Shown: positions 40,898-51,065 of the stretch, piece by piece
Layout: each line of letters starts with the position of its first letter
How positions within the stretch are numbered: the first letter of the stretch is position 1
From: Gemmatimonadota bacterium
Lineage (GTDB): Bacteria > Latescibacterota > UBA2968 > UBA8231
Assembly: GCA_018673255.1 (NCBI GenBank)
Contig: JABHDC010000126.1
Location: 1-64,000 of the forward strand
Reading direction: 5' to 3'
DNA: 64,000 nucleotides
Program-made: the position numbers and the translations under genes
The notes under the pieces: model-generated
The model's input: only the letters and a program-made list of their open reading frames with translations
What the model was told of the DNA's origin: nothing
The model's database searches: none

Positions 40898-43333
40898 GTG
40901 AGTGACCACACGATCACCCCCGCTCTGCTGCGCAACTACGCCAAAGTCGCTGTGCGCAACCTGATGGCGTACAGGTTATACGCTGGCATCAACATTCTCG
41001 GTCTGGCCGTCGGCCTGGCGGCCATAACGCTGGCGTCGATCTACATCCGCCATGAGATGGGATACGAAGACGCCCATGAGAAGGGCGACCGCATCTACCG
41101 TGTCATCCGCGAGACGAGGTCGGCCGGGGATGTGAGTTTCCATGGCGGTGAGACCTCTGGCGCTCTGCTGCCTGCGTTGCGCTCTGAGTTCCCCCAGATC
41201 GAAGAGGGTGCAAGTGTTGCCATCTTCGTCTATGGAAACACTCGGATCGAGTACGACGGCCAAACCTTCGAAGAAAATGTGGGATTCGCGGATCCGGGTT
41301 TCTTCGACATGTTCACCTTCCCTCTCATCTCCGGATCCGCGGCCTCCTTGCGAGATCCCTCGGCGATGTTTGTGACCCAGTCGATGGCACAGAAGGTCTT
41401 TGGCTCGCGCGATCCGATCGGCGAGCAGGTGATCCTCCCCGGCGCCTTCCGTGGCGGGACCTATGTGATCACCGGCATCGTCAAAGACATGCCTGGAATG
41501 TCCCGCTTCCGCTTCGACTTCATCACGGGCCCCCCACAGACTCAACGCTTCACCGATGCCCTCCAGAGTTGGCGCCCGCAGGAGTGGATCCAGACCTACG
41601 TGTTGCTGAAGGAGGGGATCGATCCGACAGCCATAGAGGCCAGGCTGCCCGCCTTCGCCCAGAGACACATAGAACCCGTGGCTGGGCGGCACGAGACGTA
41701 TCATCTGCAACCCCTGTCGCGGATCCGACTCTACGGTGCGACCGACTACGGCATGCAGTACCGAAGGGGTGGCAACATCAACCATCTATATGCCGCCGTT
41801 GGAGTCGCCCTGCTGATCATGCTGTCCGCCTGTATCAACTTCGTCATCCTGTCGACGGCCCGAGCAGCGGATCGTGCCCGCGAGATCGGTATTCGCAAGG
41901 TCTCAGGTGCGGTTCGGTCGGTGCTGATCCAGCAATTTCTTGGGGAGGCGGTCATCATCTCCGGGCTCGCCCTGGTGGGTGGTGTGTTCCTGGCTCCGAT
42001 GCTGTTGCCAAGCTTCAGCGAACTGGTGTACCCCACCTTCCGAACCTTTGATGGCTCGATCCTGGGTAGCGTGCAGTTGTCGCTCGATCTCAGTATTGTG
42101 CCGACGCTGATGGGGCTGACGATATTGATCGGCCTGCTGGCCGGGAGTTATCCTGCCTTCGTCCTGTCTCGCTACCAGCCCATCACGGCGGTGCAGGGGT
42201 CGTCACTGCAGAGCGGGTCGGGAAGGAACCTGCGGCGGGGGCTCGTCGTCACCCAGTTCGCCCTTGCCGTAGTTATCACCATCTGCACCTGGACCGTGCA
42301 TCGGCAGATTGAGTTTGTGACCGAGTCCGACCTGGGATATGACACGGAACACGTCGTGGGTCTGTTGCTCTTCAACAGCAGCAACAGATCTGAATACGAG
42401 TCGATCAAGCAGGAGTTCCTGCAGAATTCCCACATCTCCATGGTCAGTGCTGCCCACAACATCTCCGGGGCAAGGCCCTATGCAGTGTACCCTGAAGGCG
42501 CCACGGCCGACTCGATTCGGATGAGCCATCTGTCCGTTGATGAAGACTATTTGGACATGTTCGACATCGAACTTCTTGCGGGCAGGAACTTCACCGAAGG
42601 TCTCGATCACGAGGCTTACCTGCTGAACGAAACAGCCGTGAAGTTGCTGGGGTGGACCGATCCCATCGGTAAGACATTCGAGGCCTTTGAGATCGGATTA
42701 CGCCCGGGCTACGTCGCCGGGATTGTGCAGGACTTCCATTTCGAAGATCTGCGTGAACCCCTTGGGCCCATGTTCATCACCAAGGAACCGCTGATCTACC
42801 ACGTGCTGTGGGCCAAGGTAGATGCCGTGGATATGGATGAGACCCTGGCCTACATGGACGGGATCCAGCGACGTCTCAACCCTGATGTGCCACCTCAGCG
42901 GAAGTTCCTCGATGATCTGCTCGCTGAGCGATATCGAGATGACGAGAGGTTGCAGCGGGTGCTCATCGTCTTTGCTTCGGTCTCGATCGTCGTGGCCTGC
43001 ATGGGCGTCTTCGGTTTCGTCTGTTATATGGCGCAGCAGCGATCAAAGGAGATCGCGGTGCGCAAGACACTGGGGGCTTCGGACTCGTCGATCGTGCGGT
43101 TGTTGTCGTGGGACTTTGTCGGTCTGGTGGTGGTAGCGAACGTCATCGCCTGGCCAGTGGCGTATTGGTTGATGCGGCAGTGGCTGGATCAGTTCGCCAA
43201 CCGCATGGAACTATCCCCCGCGGTCTTTCTGCTGTCCGGGCTCGCGGTACTGGTGATGGCCATGACGACGGCGGCGCAGCAGGGCCACCGAGCCGCAACG
43301 GCCAATCCGGTAGATTCGCTCCGCAGCATCTGA
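40898..43333 (+). CDS. MacB/FtsX-type ABC transporter permease
   Basis: This protein of about 811 residues starts at a GTG at 40898 with GGAGG 9 bases upstream. It has a membrane helix near the N-terminus (GINILGLAVGLAAITLASIYI). A large periplasmic MacB_PCD-like domain follows, then three FtsX-type helices ending in RAREIGIRKVSGAVRSVLIQQFL. A second periplasmic domain comes next, and a second FtsX block ends with EIAVRKTLGASDSSIVRLLSWDF. This two-fold permease layout is typical of transporters that export lipoproteins, antibiotics or lipids, or that drive envelope mechanics. The partner ATPase (MacB/LolD-like) is not encoded nearby, so it must come from elsewhere. Confidence 0.9.
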   Translation: MSDHTITPALLRNYAKVAVRNLMAYRLYAGINILGLAVGLAAITLASIYIRHEMGYEDAHEKGDRIYRVIRETRSAGDVSFHGGETSGALLPALRSEFPQIEEGASVAIFVYGNTRIEYDGQTFEENVGFADPGFFDMFTFPLISGSAASLRDPSAMFVTQSMAQKVFGSRDPIGEQVILPGAFRGGTYVITGIVKDMPGMSRFRFDFITGPPQTQRFTDALQSWRPQEWIQTYVLLKEGIDPTAIEARLPAFAQRHIEPVAGRHETYHLQPLSRIRLYGATDYGMQYRRGGNINHLYAAVGVALLIMLSACINFVILSTARAADRAREIGIRKVSGAVRSVLIQQFLGEAVIISGLALVGGVFLAPMLLPSFSELVYPTFRTFDGSILGSVQLSLDLSIVPTLMGLTILIGLLAGSYPAFVLSRYQPITAVQGSSLQSGSGRNLRRGLVVTQFALAVVITICTWTVHRQIEFVTESDLGYDTEHVVGLLLFNSSNRSEYESIKQEFLQNSHISMVSAAHNISGARPYAVYPEGATADSIRMSHLSVDEDYLDMFDIELLAGRNFTEGLDHEAYLLNETAVKLLGWTDPIGKTFEAFEIGLRPGYVAGIVQDFHFEDLREPLGPMFITKEPLIYHVLWAKVDAVDMDETLAYMDGIQRRLNPDVPPQRKFLDDLLAERYRDDERLQRVLIVFASVSIVVACMGVFGFVCYMAQQRSKEIAVRKTLGASDSSIVRLLSWDFVGLVVVANVIAWPVAYWLMRQWLDQFANRMELSPAVFLLSGLAVLVMAMTTAAQQGHRAATANPVDSLRSI

Positions 43334-43406
43334 GAGGTGACTGTGAGTTGGCAGGCGGCACGGGCCCTGCGGTCAACACCCACGCGGCAAATGGAGATGT
43401 TGTTTG

Positions 43407-43937
43407 ATGAGTATGCAACAGAATCCAGAGTTGGTATCCCGAGGATCGATGTTCATTGCTGGACCGATTGTGAGTTGCCGGGGAGTTGGCTTCGAGCATC
43501 TTGAGATCCTCCGCTCACAATCAGAGCGGGTATTGTGCGATGTTGGGCAGCGGGTTGGACTGGAGGATCGCTACCTGGTTGGGTTTTCGTCGGTGCCGAA
43601 GGATGCGGACACGCCCATGCTGAAGTGCAGCGATGGACTTGAGCATATGGTGATCGTCGGGCTTGAGGTGCAAGATCTCCATGGCTTGCCAGTTGGTGTT
43701 GTCGGAATCGAGTTGCCGGCGACCACCTATGCGGTGTTCACACACACGGGGTCGCCGGTGTCGATGCTCGAAGACACGATCAAGCCGGCTTACCAATGGG
43801 TAGAAGACTCGCCGTATGAGTTGAATGGCCCATTCGATGTGGAACACGAGAACGAAGAGTTCCTCGACAGGGGGCTGAATCGGCTTGCCCGATCTTACTT
43901 CTGGTTGCCTGTTCGCAGCGCGATTGCGGACCTGTGA
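43407..43937 (+). CDS. GyrI-like/AraC-effector-binding domain protein
   Basis: This 176-residue protein starts at ATG 43407 with GGAGAT 8 bases upstream; a TTG one codon earlier is possible. The sequence follows the SOUL/GyrI-like effector-binding pattern: GFSSVPKDADTPMLKCSDGLEHMVIVGLEV, VGIELPATTYAVFTHTGS (in pieces), a YQWVEDSPYEL helix and the terminal FWLPVRSAI. There is no DNA-binding domain, so it is a stand-alone effector-binding module, like SbmC/GyrI. The ligand or target is unknown. It lies between the permease and the CPBP protease on the same strand. Confidence 0.75.
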   Translation: MSMQQNPELVSRGSMFIAGPIVSCRGVGFEHLEILRSQSERVLCDVGQRVGLEDRYLVGFSSVPKDADTPMLKCSDGLEHMVIVGLEVQDLHGLPVGVVGIELPATTYAVFTHTGSPVSMLEDTIKPAYQWVEDSPYELNGPFDVEHENEEFLDRGLNRLARSYFWLPVRSAIADL

Positions 43938-44031
43938 GAAGCACGGCCCCATGCACAGCCCATGGTAAGTGGTGTCTGCGACTGGTTGATGGGCATCTGC
44001 GGGGCACAATCCCAGAGCGACGGAGCCATCG

Positions 44032-44727
44032 ATGATAGCAGGTGATCCAGCCGCCTCGAAGCGTCCTGCCGAGATGACGGGACTGCTCGTCGCGCTTGTG
44101 CTCACGACGCTGTTCTGGTACCCGAGTGTCCTCTCACGGGTTCTGCCGGATGATCTGGTCTGGCGGAACCTGGCGCAACAGGCCGCAGACTGGGTGTTCG
44201 CTGTCGTGCTGATCGGAATTGTCGTTTTGTGGGAACGGCGGCCGCTGTCATCCCTCGGCTTCAAGCCGCTCACAAAGACGAGTTTTTTCACAGGCCTGGG
44301 TCTGGGCGGTTTCTTCATGGCCGGGATCGCTCTGTGGCGCTATGTGGTCTCCCCAGTGTTCCCGGATCTTGGCAGTGCGCCGGATGATGGGGGAGCGGCA
44401 CTGCCCAGCCACTTCTTCTACTGGTATGCACCGATCGCCCTGGTGACAGCCAGCTTCTGCGAGGAGGTCATCTATCGTGGCTATGCGATGGAACGCCTGC
44501 TCAAAGTGACAAGTCGGCCCTGGATTGCCGTCGTGCTCTCACATGTGGCGTTCGTACTCTACCACTTCAAGGATGGCTGGTCGAAAGTTGCCATGCTGAG
44601 TGTCCTGGGACTGTTATTCCCGCTGTACTACATCAAGTTTCGTGATCTGACGATGACGATTGTCGCCCACGCCTTCATCGATCTCATGGCCATCGTTGGT
44701 CACGTTGCCGGAGTTGGCCCCAGATAA
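44032..44727 (+). CDS. CPBP family intramembrane metalloprotease
   Basis: This 231-residue integral membrane protein has about seven hydrophobic segments. The three CPBP/Abi motifs are present: EEVIYRGYAMERLL (EExxxR), VVLSHVAFVLYHF (FxxxH type) and VAHAFIDLMA (HxxxD/N). These give the glutamates and histidines of the intramembrane active site. The start has CGGAG 8 bases upstream. Family members include CAAX-processing proteases and bacteriocin-immunity proteins; no neighbour indicates which applies. It converges on the helicase gene with a gap of 67 bases. Confidence 0.88.
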   Translation: MIAGDPAASKRPAEMTGLLVALVLTTLFWYPSVLSRVLPDDLVWRNLAQQAADWVFAVVLIGIVVLWERRPLSSLGFKPLTKTSFFTGLGLGGFFMAGIALWRYVVSPVFPDLGSAPDDGGAALPSHFFYWYAPIALVTASFCEEVIYRGYAMERLLKVTSRPWIAVVLSHVAFVLYHFKDGWSKVAMLSVLGLLFPLYYIKFRDLTMTIVAHAFIDLMAIVGHVAGVGPR

Positions 44728-44794
44728 CTTGCTTCGGAAATTGTGGCCGAGGCAGGCACCACGTTCTTGAGGCGTGAATGCAACAGGGACCGAC

Positions 44795-47700
44795 TCAGCG
44801 CGTAGCGCCGTCGTCGACCCGCCGCTCTGCCTCATCCAGAAGCTCCGCCAGATGTTCATCAAAGTCGGCGTTGACCTCGTCCAGGCCGGTCACGCGGATC
44901 CGGTGGCCTGCCCACGGCGCCATCCGCCACAAAGGGCCGCCTGTATCCCTCACGGCGGGCGCGTTGAAGGCAATCTGAATCCACCGCTTCGCCAGGCCCA
45001 GGCCCATCCCGGCCCTGCCGTATCGGGCGCTGAAGCCGTCGGCCTGCCAGTCGCAGGTCCAGCCGTGGTCCTGGGCCGCCTTCGCAAGTCGCTCGAGGAG
45101 TGCCGCCACCAGCGGCCGTCGCGCTTCGTCGACAAGAGAAATCGTCCAATCCTTCCCGTATTGCACCGGCGGTGGCTCGCTGTGGCAGGGTTGCAGGACG
45201 CTCCTCAACTCCGTGATCACTGGTCCCTCCGGGTCGAGTCGGTGACGCCGTGGCACGGGGTACTCCATGTGCCCTTTCGTCGACAGCGCGAACCCAGCTT
45301 CCATCATCACTGACGCGGCGGGACTGACCTTCACGGGATAGCCATTCCATTGCTTGTAGCTGAGCGTCTGCTGCCGGCCGGCCGGATCCTCCATCAGCAC
45401 TTCGAAGCAGTGGCGCAGCGCGTCACGTTCGAGCGTCACGTTCTGCTGTGACTTGTAGAGGATCACCTGCCCGGCCTGGACGAGACTGCGGTGACACGCG
45501 TTGCCGGCGCGTTGTCGCCGCTCGAAGATTTCGCCGTCCTCCCGGAGGATGTCGAGATGCGCCGCGTAGAGATCGGCCGGATCGCGACTGATCAGCTGAA
45601 TCACCGGTTCGTCCGGCAGCCAGCCGATGCGATCCCCTTCCGGACGACGGCCGCGGCACTCACGCAGCAGTTCCACAGCCTCGGGCAGACCGAATTGCTC
45701 CCCCCGGTGCTGCTCGATGAAGTCGCCCCGCTGCACCTGGCCCAGCAGCTCCAGCCGCTTCAGTTCAGGCATCAGCTCCCCCCACGATGGCGCCGCCACT
45801 TCGCCACCGACCATCTGCCGCGACACGACGCCCCACCGCCCCAACAGCTGCGCCGCCCACTTCCCGATCACCTCCTGTCGATCGGGCGCCTGTGCGCTGT
45901 TGTCCAGACGCTCCGTCACCGACCAGCGCCCCAGGCGCGGATCGAGCCCGAGCTTGCGGATCCGCCGCACCACCTTCGCCGTCGTCATATCCCAACCGAG
46001 GGACCCGAACTCGTGATCGACGATGTTGCGTGGTGTCGTGGCCAGGTCATAACACGCAGACAGGGTCGATCGGAAATCGGCATTGCGCAGTGCCTCATAT
46101 GTATCACACGCCAGTTCACCGCACCACGCCAGATGCCACACGGCTCGCTCCACCGTGTCGGCGTCAAGTCCGGTATCGCCCACGATGTCATCGAAGAAGG
46201 CCGTGCCTCGCCCTTGCATGTGCTTACGCACCTGCACGATCTGCTCGGCAATGTCCACATCTGCAGACTCGGCGCCGTCCAACTCGACTTCTCGTCCGGC
46301 AGCGAGCCAGGGCATATCCCGGCGCTGACATAAGGTGATTGCCACACGATGAATCTTCGACGGATGCAGTCGCCGCCAGCTGACCTCACCCGACGCGATC
46401 AGTCGCTCGAGCATCTGGGGACGGTAGTCGGCGACACGAGCGGCGAGCACCTCCGGCTCCAGCACCCCCTGGATGATCTCGTAGCCCTGTAACTGGGCGA
46501 TCACTTTACGCAAACCGTCTATCCCGCGTAGCCGCGTCGACGGGTGCACGTGCTGCCATCGCAGCATGAAATCCATCACTTCGTGAGGTGCGCACGCCGA
46601 CAGCTCGCGTTTCAGATACTGCATCGTCCGCCGGTGGATCTCAGCCAGATTCGTGCGGTCCACCCACTGTGGTCGCGGTTTGTCGGCTCGATACACGCCG
46701 CGTGCAGCCTTCTTCTGCGCCACCAGCCCGTCCAGGGTGCGTTCCAGTTCACCAGGGGACAGGCCCGTGTGATTCGCCAGTTCATAGAGAGTGACGGGAC
46801 CGCGACGTTTCAGATACCGCTCGACCACGGCCTGTCGCGCCTGATCCGGTTCCTGACGCTGCCGCCAGCGCGCCGCAATCACCTTCGACGCCGCCATCGG
46901 CTCAAAGGCGACGATCTCACCATCCTTCATCTGCGGTATGAGGACCTCGAGTCTGCCTGCCACACGGCGGGTCGTCGCATCGTGCCAGGTGCGCCACAGG
47001 TCAGCCGTCACGAGCCGCACCTCGTCCCCTTCCACGCCGGGCAACCGGATCGCTACGACACGGTGATCCTGGATCAGTGGTGTGAGCAGCTCTGCCGGAT
47101 CGGCTGCCGTCATCGGCGCCAGGGCGGCCATGCTGGCGGGCAGATCGCCGAGATCCCGCAGGGCCTGCGCCAGTTCATCGGCATCGCGCGCTCGTGATTT
47201 CTCCGACTTGAACAGCAGGCGACGTTCCAGCTCTTCGATGGCGCGCACGTCCAGCAGTTGGGCCAGTTGCTCCTCGCTCAGCACCTCCTGCAGCACCCGC
47301 CGGTGCAGGCGCAGCAGGTTCGCGCGGCGGTCACGCCCCATCTGGTGCTCGACATTCCGGTACCCGTCGAGCACGAGCAGACTGTGTGCGAAGGGCGACG
47401 GCGATTCGACGGTCCGGTGGACGACGCGCACACCGCCTGTCGCCATGCGCTTCAGCAGATCCTGCAGCGCTGGCAGATTCAGATCGTCATCGATGAAGGC
47501 GCGTCGCACTTCGCGGAAGACCGGATAGTCGTGCCGGTCCCGCGCCGCCTGCTCCAGTTCCTCCGCCTGATAGGCCTGCAGCCACGTGGGCATGCGGCGC
47601 CCCTTGTAGCCGCGTAGAATCTGAAGAGAGCAGACCGCTGCATGGCGGAAGGCGGCACCGCCCTCGTGGCGGGTAACACCGGCTTCGATCAAGGTCTGCG

Positions 47701-49975
47701 CGTTGACGGCGCTGACGAGGTCAACGAGACGGGCCGCTTCGTACGGATCGCCCTCCTTGCGCGCCACCTCCCCGGGAAGGGGCAGGAGATCCTCCTGTTG
47801 ACGGGTCAGCACTAGCAGATCGTCGTTCACCGTCGACGACCATGTCTCCTTCAATTGCTGTGACAGCGCCGTCGTCAGCGCCTCGCCCCAGGCCTGGTTC
47901 AGCCGCTGCCCGAGGGGACAATGGATGATCAGATTGAGTTTGCCCAACTCGTCCGTCCACCGCTCCACGAGCAACGCCTCGTGATCAGGTACTTCCTCAA
48001 CCGAGGCCCGCTGCTCGAGCACGTACTGGATCATCGCCTCCGCCGCATCCTCGTCGACACCGTAGCGCCCCGTGATGTCACCCGTCAGCGCCGGGTCGTC
48101 GAGGCGAGCGGCGATTCTTCGACGCAGCAGGCCGACACGACGTCCCACTTCCGTACTGCGCGGCTCCCAACCCCCCTGCCACCAGGGAACGGTCGGCGTC
48201 GCTGCCGGTGCCTCCTCAACGAGAACCTGGTTCCGCTGTTTGCCGGTCACACGCCAGGAAGAATTTCCCAGCACGAAGACATCGTCCGTGCGCAGCATGT
48301 CGTCGACGAATTCCGACTGAATGCAACCGATCCGCTTTTTGTTGCGAGCGATCACCACCTCGTATTCGCTCGTGTCGGCGATGGTCCCCACACACATGCT
48401 GGTCACGTGGCGCACCGATCGGGCGCCGGTGAGGCGACCCGTTGGACGATCCCACAAGATCAGGGGGCGTGGGGCATCCTTCATGTCGAAGGCCTGCTCG
48501 CCGGCGAGCATTGCGACCACGTCCTCGAAGTCCCGCCGTGCCAGGTCGTGGAAGGGCCACGCGCGCGCCACGACCTCGTAGACCTCGTCGAGGGTCCGGT
48601 CGCCCTCCGTGAGCATCCCGGCGATCTGCTGTGCGAGCACGTCGAGGCAGCCGCGCGGCAGGTGCACCGCATCGACGGCGCCCTCGATCATCGCTTCGCA
48701 GACAGCCGCAGCCTCCATCAACTGGTCGCGGTCGAAGACGAGCACCCGCCCCTTGCTCGTGGCGTCGAGCAGATGGCCCGCACGCCCGATGCGCTGCAAG
48801 GCCGTCGCCACCGACTTCGGTGATTCGAGCTGGTAGACAAGATCCACCGAGCCAATGTCGATACCGAGCTCCAGCGAACTCGTCGCCACGAGGGCGTCGA
48901 GTTCGCCTGCTTTCAGAGATTCCTCTGCTTCGAGACGGCGCTCTTTCGACATCGACCCATGGTGAACCCCGATGCGGATTGAGTCATCCCTGTTCAGTTC
49001 GGTGAGCCGCAGCCACGTGCGCTCCGCCTTGTATCGGCTGTTGCAGAAGATCAGCGTCGTACGATGCGCGGCGATCTCCTCAAGCAGCAACTCGTAGGCT
49101 GCATTCCACAAAGCCGTCTGGCTCGCCTCGAGGAAATCCGGCAGGGGCGTGACGACACGAACATCCAGATCCTTGCGCATGCCGGCATCCACGATTTCCA
49201 CCGGCCTGGGTTTGCCACCCTCACAGCCCACGAGGAATCGGGAGATCTCCTCAAGGGGTCGCAGCGTCGCCGAACAGCCAATCCGCTGCAGCGGAGCCTC
49301 GGCTCGCGCGTTCAGCCGCTCGAGACTCAGCGCCAGGTGGACACCACGCTTGTTGTCGCACAGTGCGTGCACCTCGTCGACGATGACCGTGCGTGCCGTC
49401 TGCAGGTGTGTCGCCATCCGCGCACTGCCGAGCATCAGATACAGCGATTCCGGCGTCGTGATCAGGATGTGCGGCGGCCGACGCAGCATCTTCTGCCGCT
49501 CTGAGGAGGGTGTATCGCCCGACCGGACAGCAACACGCAGTTCCGGCAATCGGCCCCGAGACGCACGCCGGACCCCCTTCAGTGGCTCCATCAGGTTTCG
49601 GTGGATATCGTTGCCGAGTGCCTTCAGGGGCGTCACGTAGATGACGTGGATCGTGTCGCTCAGCGCCCCGTCCTGCGCGCGCCGCAGCAGGTCGTCGATG
49701 ACGGCGAGAAATGTGGCCAGCGTCTTGCCCGAACCCGTGGGGGCCAGCAACAGCATCGACTTGCCCTGTCGGATGACGGGCCACGCCACCTCCTGCGCCG
49801 GCGAAGGTGCGTCGAAGGTCTTTTTGAACCAGGTCCGCACAGCTGGCAGGAAGAGATTCAGGGCCTTCGATTCAGGATGTACCTGCTTTCTGCCCGCGCG
49901 CTTCGTTTTGGGTGCCACTGCTGCCTTCTGACTGGTCACTTTGTTCGGCGCCCTCTTCTTCCGAGCCGGACTCAC
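44795..49975 (-). CDS. lhr: Large Lhr-type DEAD/DEAH-box helicase
   Basis: This 1726-residue protein carries superfamily-2 helicase motifs in order. Motif I is LAPTGSGKT (about 78-86) and motif Ia VTPLKALGNDI. Motif II is DEVH, as in Lhr; motif III is SATL and motif VI QRIGRAGH. The remaining 1200 residues are the long Lhr tail with winged-helix and Lhr-core regions (for example LSPGELERTLDGLVAQKKAARGVYR) and a C-terminal extension. The first 40 residues are basic and low-complexity. It is longer than E. coli Lhr (about 1540). The start codon overlaps the stop of the winged-helix/DUF5591-like gene upstream by ATGA, so both are made together. Lhr proteins are DNA-repair-associated 3-prime to 5-prime helicases. 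Confidence 0.92.
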   Translation of the reverse strand: MSPARKKRAPNKVTSQKAAVAPKTKRAGRKQVHPESKALNLFLPAVRTWFKKTFDAPSPAQEVAWPVIRQGKSMLLLAPTGSGKTLATFLAVIDDLLRRAQDGALSDTIHVIYVTPLKALGNDIHRNLMEPLKGVRRASRGRLPELRVAVRSGDTPSSERQKMLRRPPHILITTPESLYLMLGSARMATHLQTARTVIVDEVHALCDNKRGVHLALSLERLNARAEAPLQRIGCSATLRPLEEISRFLVGCEGGKPRPVEIVDAGMRKDLDVRVVTPLPDFLEASQTALWNAAYELLLEEIAAHRTTLIFCNSRYKAERTWLRLTELNRDDSIRIGVHHGSMSKERRLEAEESLKAGELDALVATSSLELGIDIGSVDLVYQLESPKSVATALQRIGRAGHLLDATSKGRVLVFDRDQLMEAAAVCEAMIEGAVDAVHLPRGCLDVLAQQIAGMLTEGDRTLDEVYEVVARAWPFHDLARRDFEDVVAMLAGEQAFDMKDAPRPLILWDRPTGRLTGARSVRHVTSMCVGTIADTSEYEVVIARNKKRIGCIQSEFVDDMLRTDDVFVLGNSSWRVTGKQRNQVLVEEAPAATPTVPWWQGGWEPRSTEVGRRVGLLRRRIAARLDDPALTGDITGRYGVDEDAAEAMIQYVLEQRASVEEVPDHEALLVERWTDELGKLNLIIHCPLGQRLNQAWGEALTTALSQQLKETWSSTVNDDLLVLTRQQEDLLPLPGEVARKEGDPYEAARLVDLVSAVNAQTLIEAGVTRHEGGAAFRHAAVCSLQILRGYKGRRMPTWLQAYQAEELEQAARDRHDYPVFREVRRAFIDDDLNLPALQDLLKRMATGGVRVVHRTVESPSPFAHSLLVLDGYRNVEHQMGRDRRANLLRLHRRVLQEVLSEEQLAQLLDVRAIEELERRLLFKSEKSRARDADELAQALRDLGDLPASMAALAPMTAADPAELLTPLIQDHRVVAIRLPGVEGDEVRLVTADLWRTWHDATTRRVAGRLEVLIPQMKDGEIVAFEPMAASKVIAARWRQRQEPDQARQAVVERYLKRRGPVTLYELANHTGLSPGELERTLDGLVAQKKAARGVYRADKPRPQWVDRTNLAEIHRRTMQYLKRELSACAPHEVMDFMLRWQHVHPSTRLRGIDGLRKVIAQLQGYEIIQGVLEPEVLAARVADYRPQMLERLIASGEVSWRRLHPSKIHRVAITLCQRRDMPWLAAGREVELDGAESADVDIAEQIVQVRKHMQGRGTAFFDDIVGDTGLDADTVERAVWHLAWCGELACDTYEALRNADFRSTLSACYDLATTPRNIVDHEFGSLGWDMTTAKVVRRIRKLGLDPRLGRWSVTERLDNSAQAPDRQEVIGKWAAQLLGRWGVVSRQMVGGEVAAPSWGELMPELKRLELLGQVQRGDFIEQHRGEQFGLPEAVELLRECRGRRPEGDRIGWLPDEPVIQLISRDPADLYAAHLDILREDGEIFERRQRAGNACHRSLVQAGQVILYKSQQNVTLERDALRHCFEVLMEDPAGRQQTLSYKQWNGYPVKVSPAASVMMEAGFALSTKGHMEYPVPRRHRLDPEGPVITELRSVLQPCHSEPPPVQYGKDWTISLVDEARRPLVAALLERLAKAAQDHGWTCDWQADGFSARYGRAGMGLGLAKRWIQIAFNAPAVRDTGGPLWRMAPWAGHRIRVTGLDEVNADFDEHLAELLDEAERRVDDGATR

Positions 49976-50907
49976 TCGATCACCTCCACGTCGAGGGCGG
50001 CGAGTCTCTCGTCCGCGGCAGATTTCCCTTCCGCGTCGAGCCAGTCGTGGATCAGGTGATACAGCTGGATCCAGTGCTTCTCCCAGTACTTGCGCGGCGT
50101 GGAACGACCGACTCGCGTCAGCCGCGGCCCGCCGTTGACGGGTAGTACGGGGATGTTGGCTGCCGCCATCTCGGCGGCGTCCCGCAGGATCTGGCCGTAC
50201 CGGCCCTCGCCAAAGGCGGCGATCTGATCGTATCGCGGTCCGTGGATGCGCAGGTAGTCAGCCATGCGCCGGGCGAGAATCGGGCGGCTGGAGGTGTAGC
50301 GGTCATCCCCGAATTCCTTGACGCCGATGCTGCGCACATTGGCTGGGTAGACATCCTGCAGGTCGTAGGGCACCGGGCCGATACGACTCGCCAGCACCAC
50401 GACGTGGACCGGGCAGCGGATCATCTCCGTGCCTGGATCCCAACCCGTCGCCGTAGCGATTGCCCGTCGAATCGATGCATGCGACGGCGATGATGTGAAG
50501 GGACGCCGGACGGAACACTGCACCATCACGAGCCACCGCTTGCCAGGAGGCGGTTCGTAGGGGTCGGTGATGTAGTCGTGGAATGCCGCTGTCGCCGTGC
50601 CTGTTAGCTCGAAATCGTCACCGATGTCCGCTTCCAGGGCCTTCATCCGCTCAAGGAATTCCTGGCGCGGCCCCCGGGCACGCCTGTCGGCTTCGTCACG
50701 CCAGCGGGCCGCCCAGCCGAAGCTCTGTCCCGCGCCCGGCACAAGCTCACCGCCAACGACGAGTCCCTCGCCTACCAGATCTTCGAGGGCAGCCCGCGTC
50801 GCCGCCGCCGACAGACCACACTCGCGTGCTAACTCCTTCGCAGACAGGGGCGCATCGGCCTGCAGCAGCGTCGTGGTGAGAAGATGTCTGTCTTCGGCGT
50901 TTGGCAT
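49972..50907 (-). CDS. Winged-helix protein with DUF5591-like domain, coupled to the Lhr-type helicase
   Basis: This 311-residue protein has an N-terminal winged helix (about 9-50, LTTTLLQADAPLSAKELAREC, then ATRAALEDLVGEGL). The remainder (about 125-300) has CPVHVVVLASRIGPVPYDLQDVYPANV and a later IAAFGEGRYGQILRDAAEM. That pattern resembles DUF5591, the domain next to the catalytic part of archaeal tRNA-guanine transglycosylase-related ArcS. There is no TGT catalytic domain. It ends with the ATGA that starts the helicase gene. A nucleic-acid substrate-recognition or repair role with the helicase is inferred from this coupling; the DUF5591 call is by eye. Confidence 0.55.
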   Translation of the reverse strand: MPNAEDRHLLTTTLLQADAPLSAKELARECGLSAAATRAALEDLVGEGLVVGGELVPGAGQSFGWAARWRDEADRRARGPRQEFLERMKALEADIGDDFELTGTATAAFHDYITDPYEPPPGKRWLVMVQCSVRRPFTSSPSHASIRRAIATATGWDPGTEMIRCPVHVVVLASRIGPVPYDLQDVYPANVRSIGVKEFGDDRYTSSRPILARRMADYLRIHGPRYDQIAAFGEGRYGQILRDAAEMAAANIPVLPVNGGPRLTRVGRSTPRKYWEKHWIQLYHLIHDWLDAEGKSAADERLAALDVEVIE

Positions 50908-51065
50908 GGCGATCGGCTCAGTGTGTCACTGAGGAGTACCAAGGCTCTTCGGGCGCACCCGGTCAAGCGCCGGAACTACTGAGCCAGATAGGCCCTGATC
51001 TGCCGCCGAACATTCTGCTGGAACTCAGGCAGAGTCACCAATCCATTCCTTACCCTCGCGCACGA

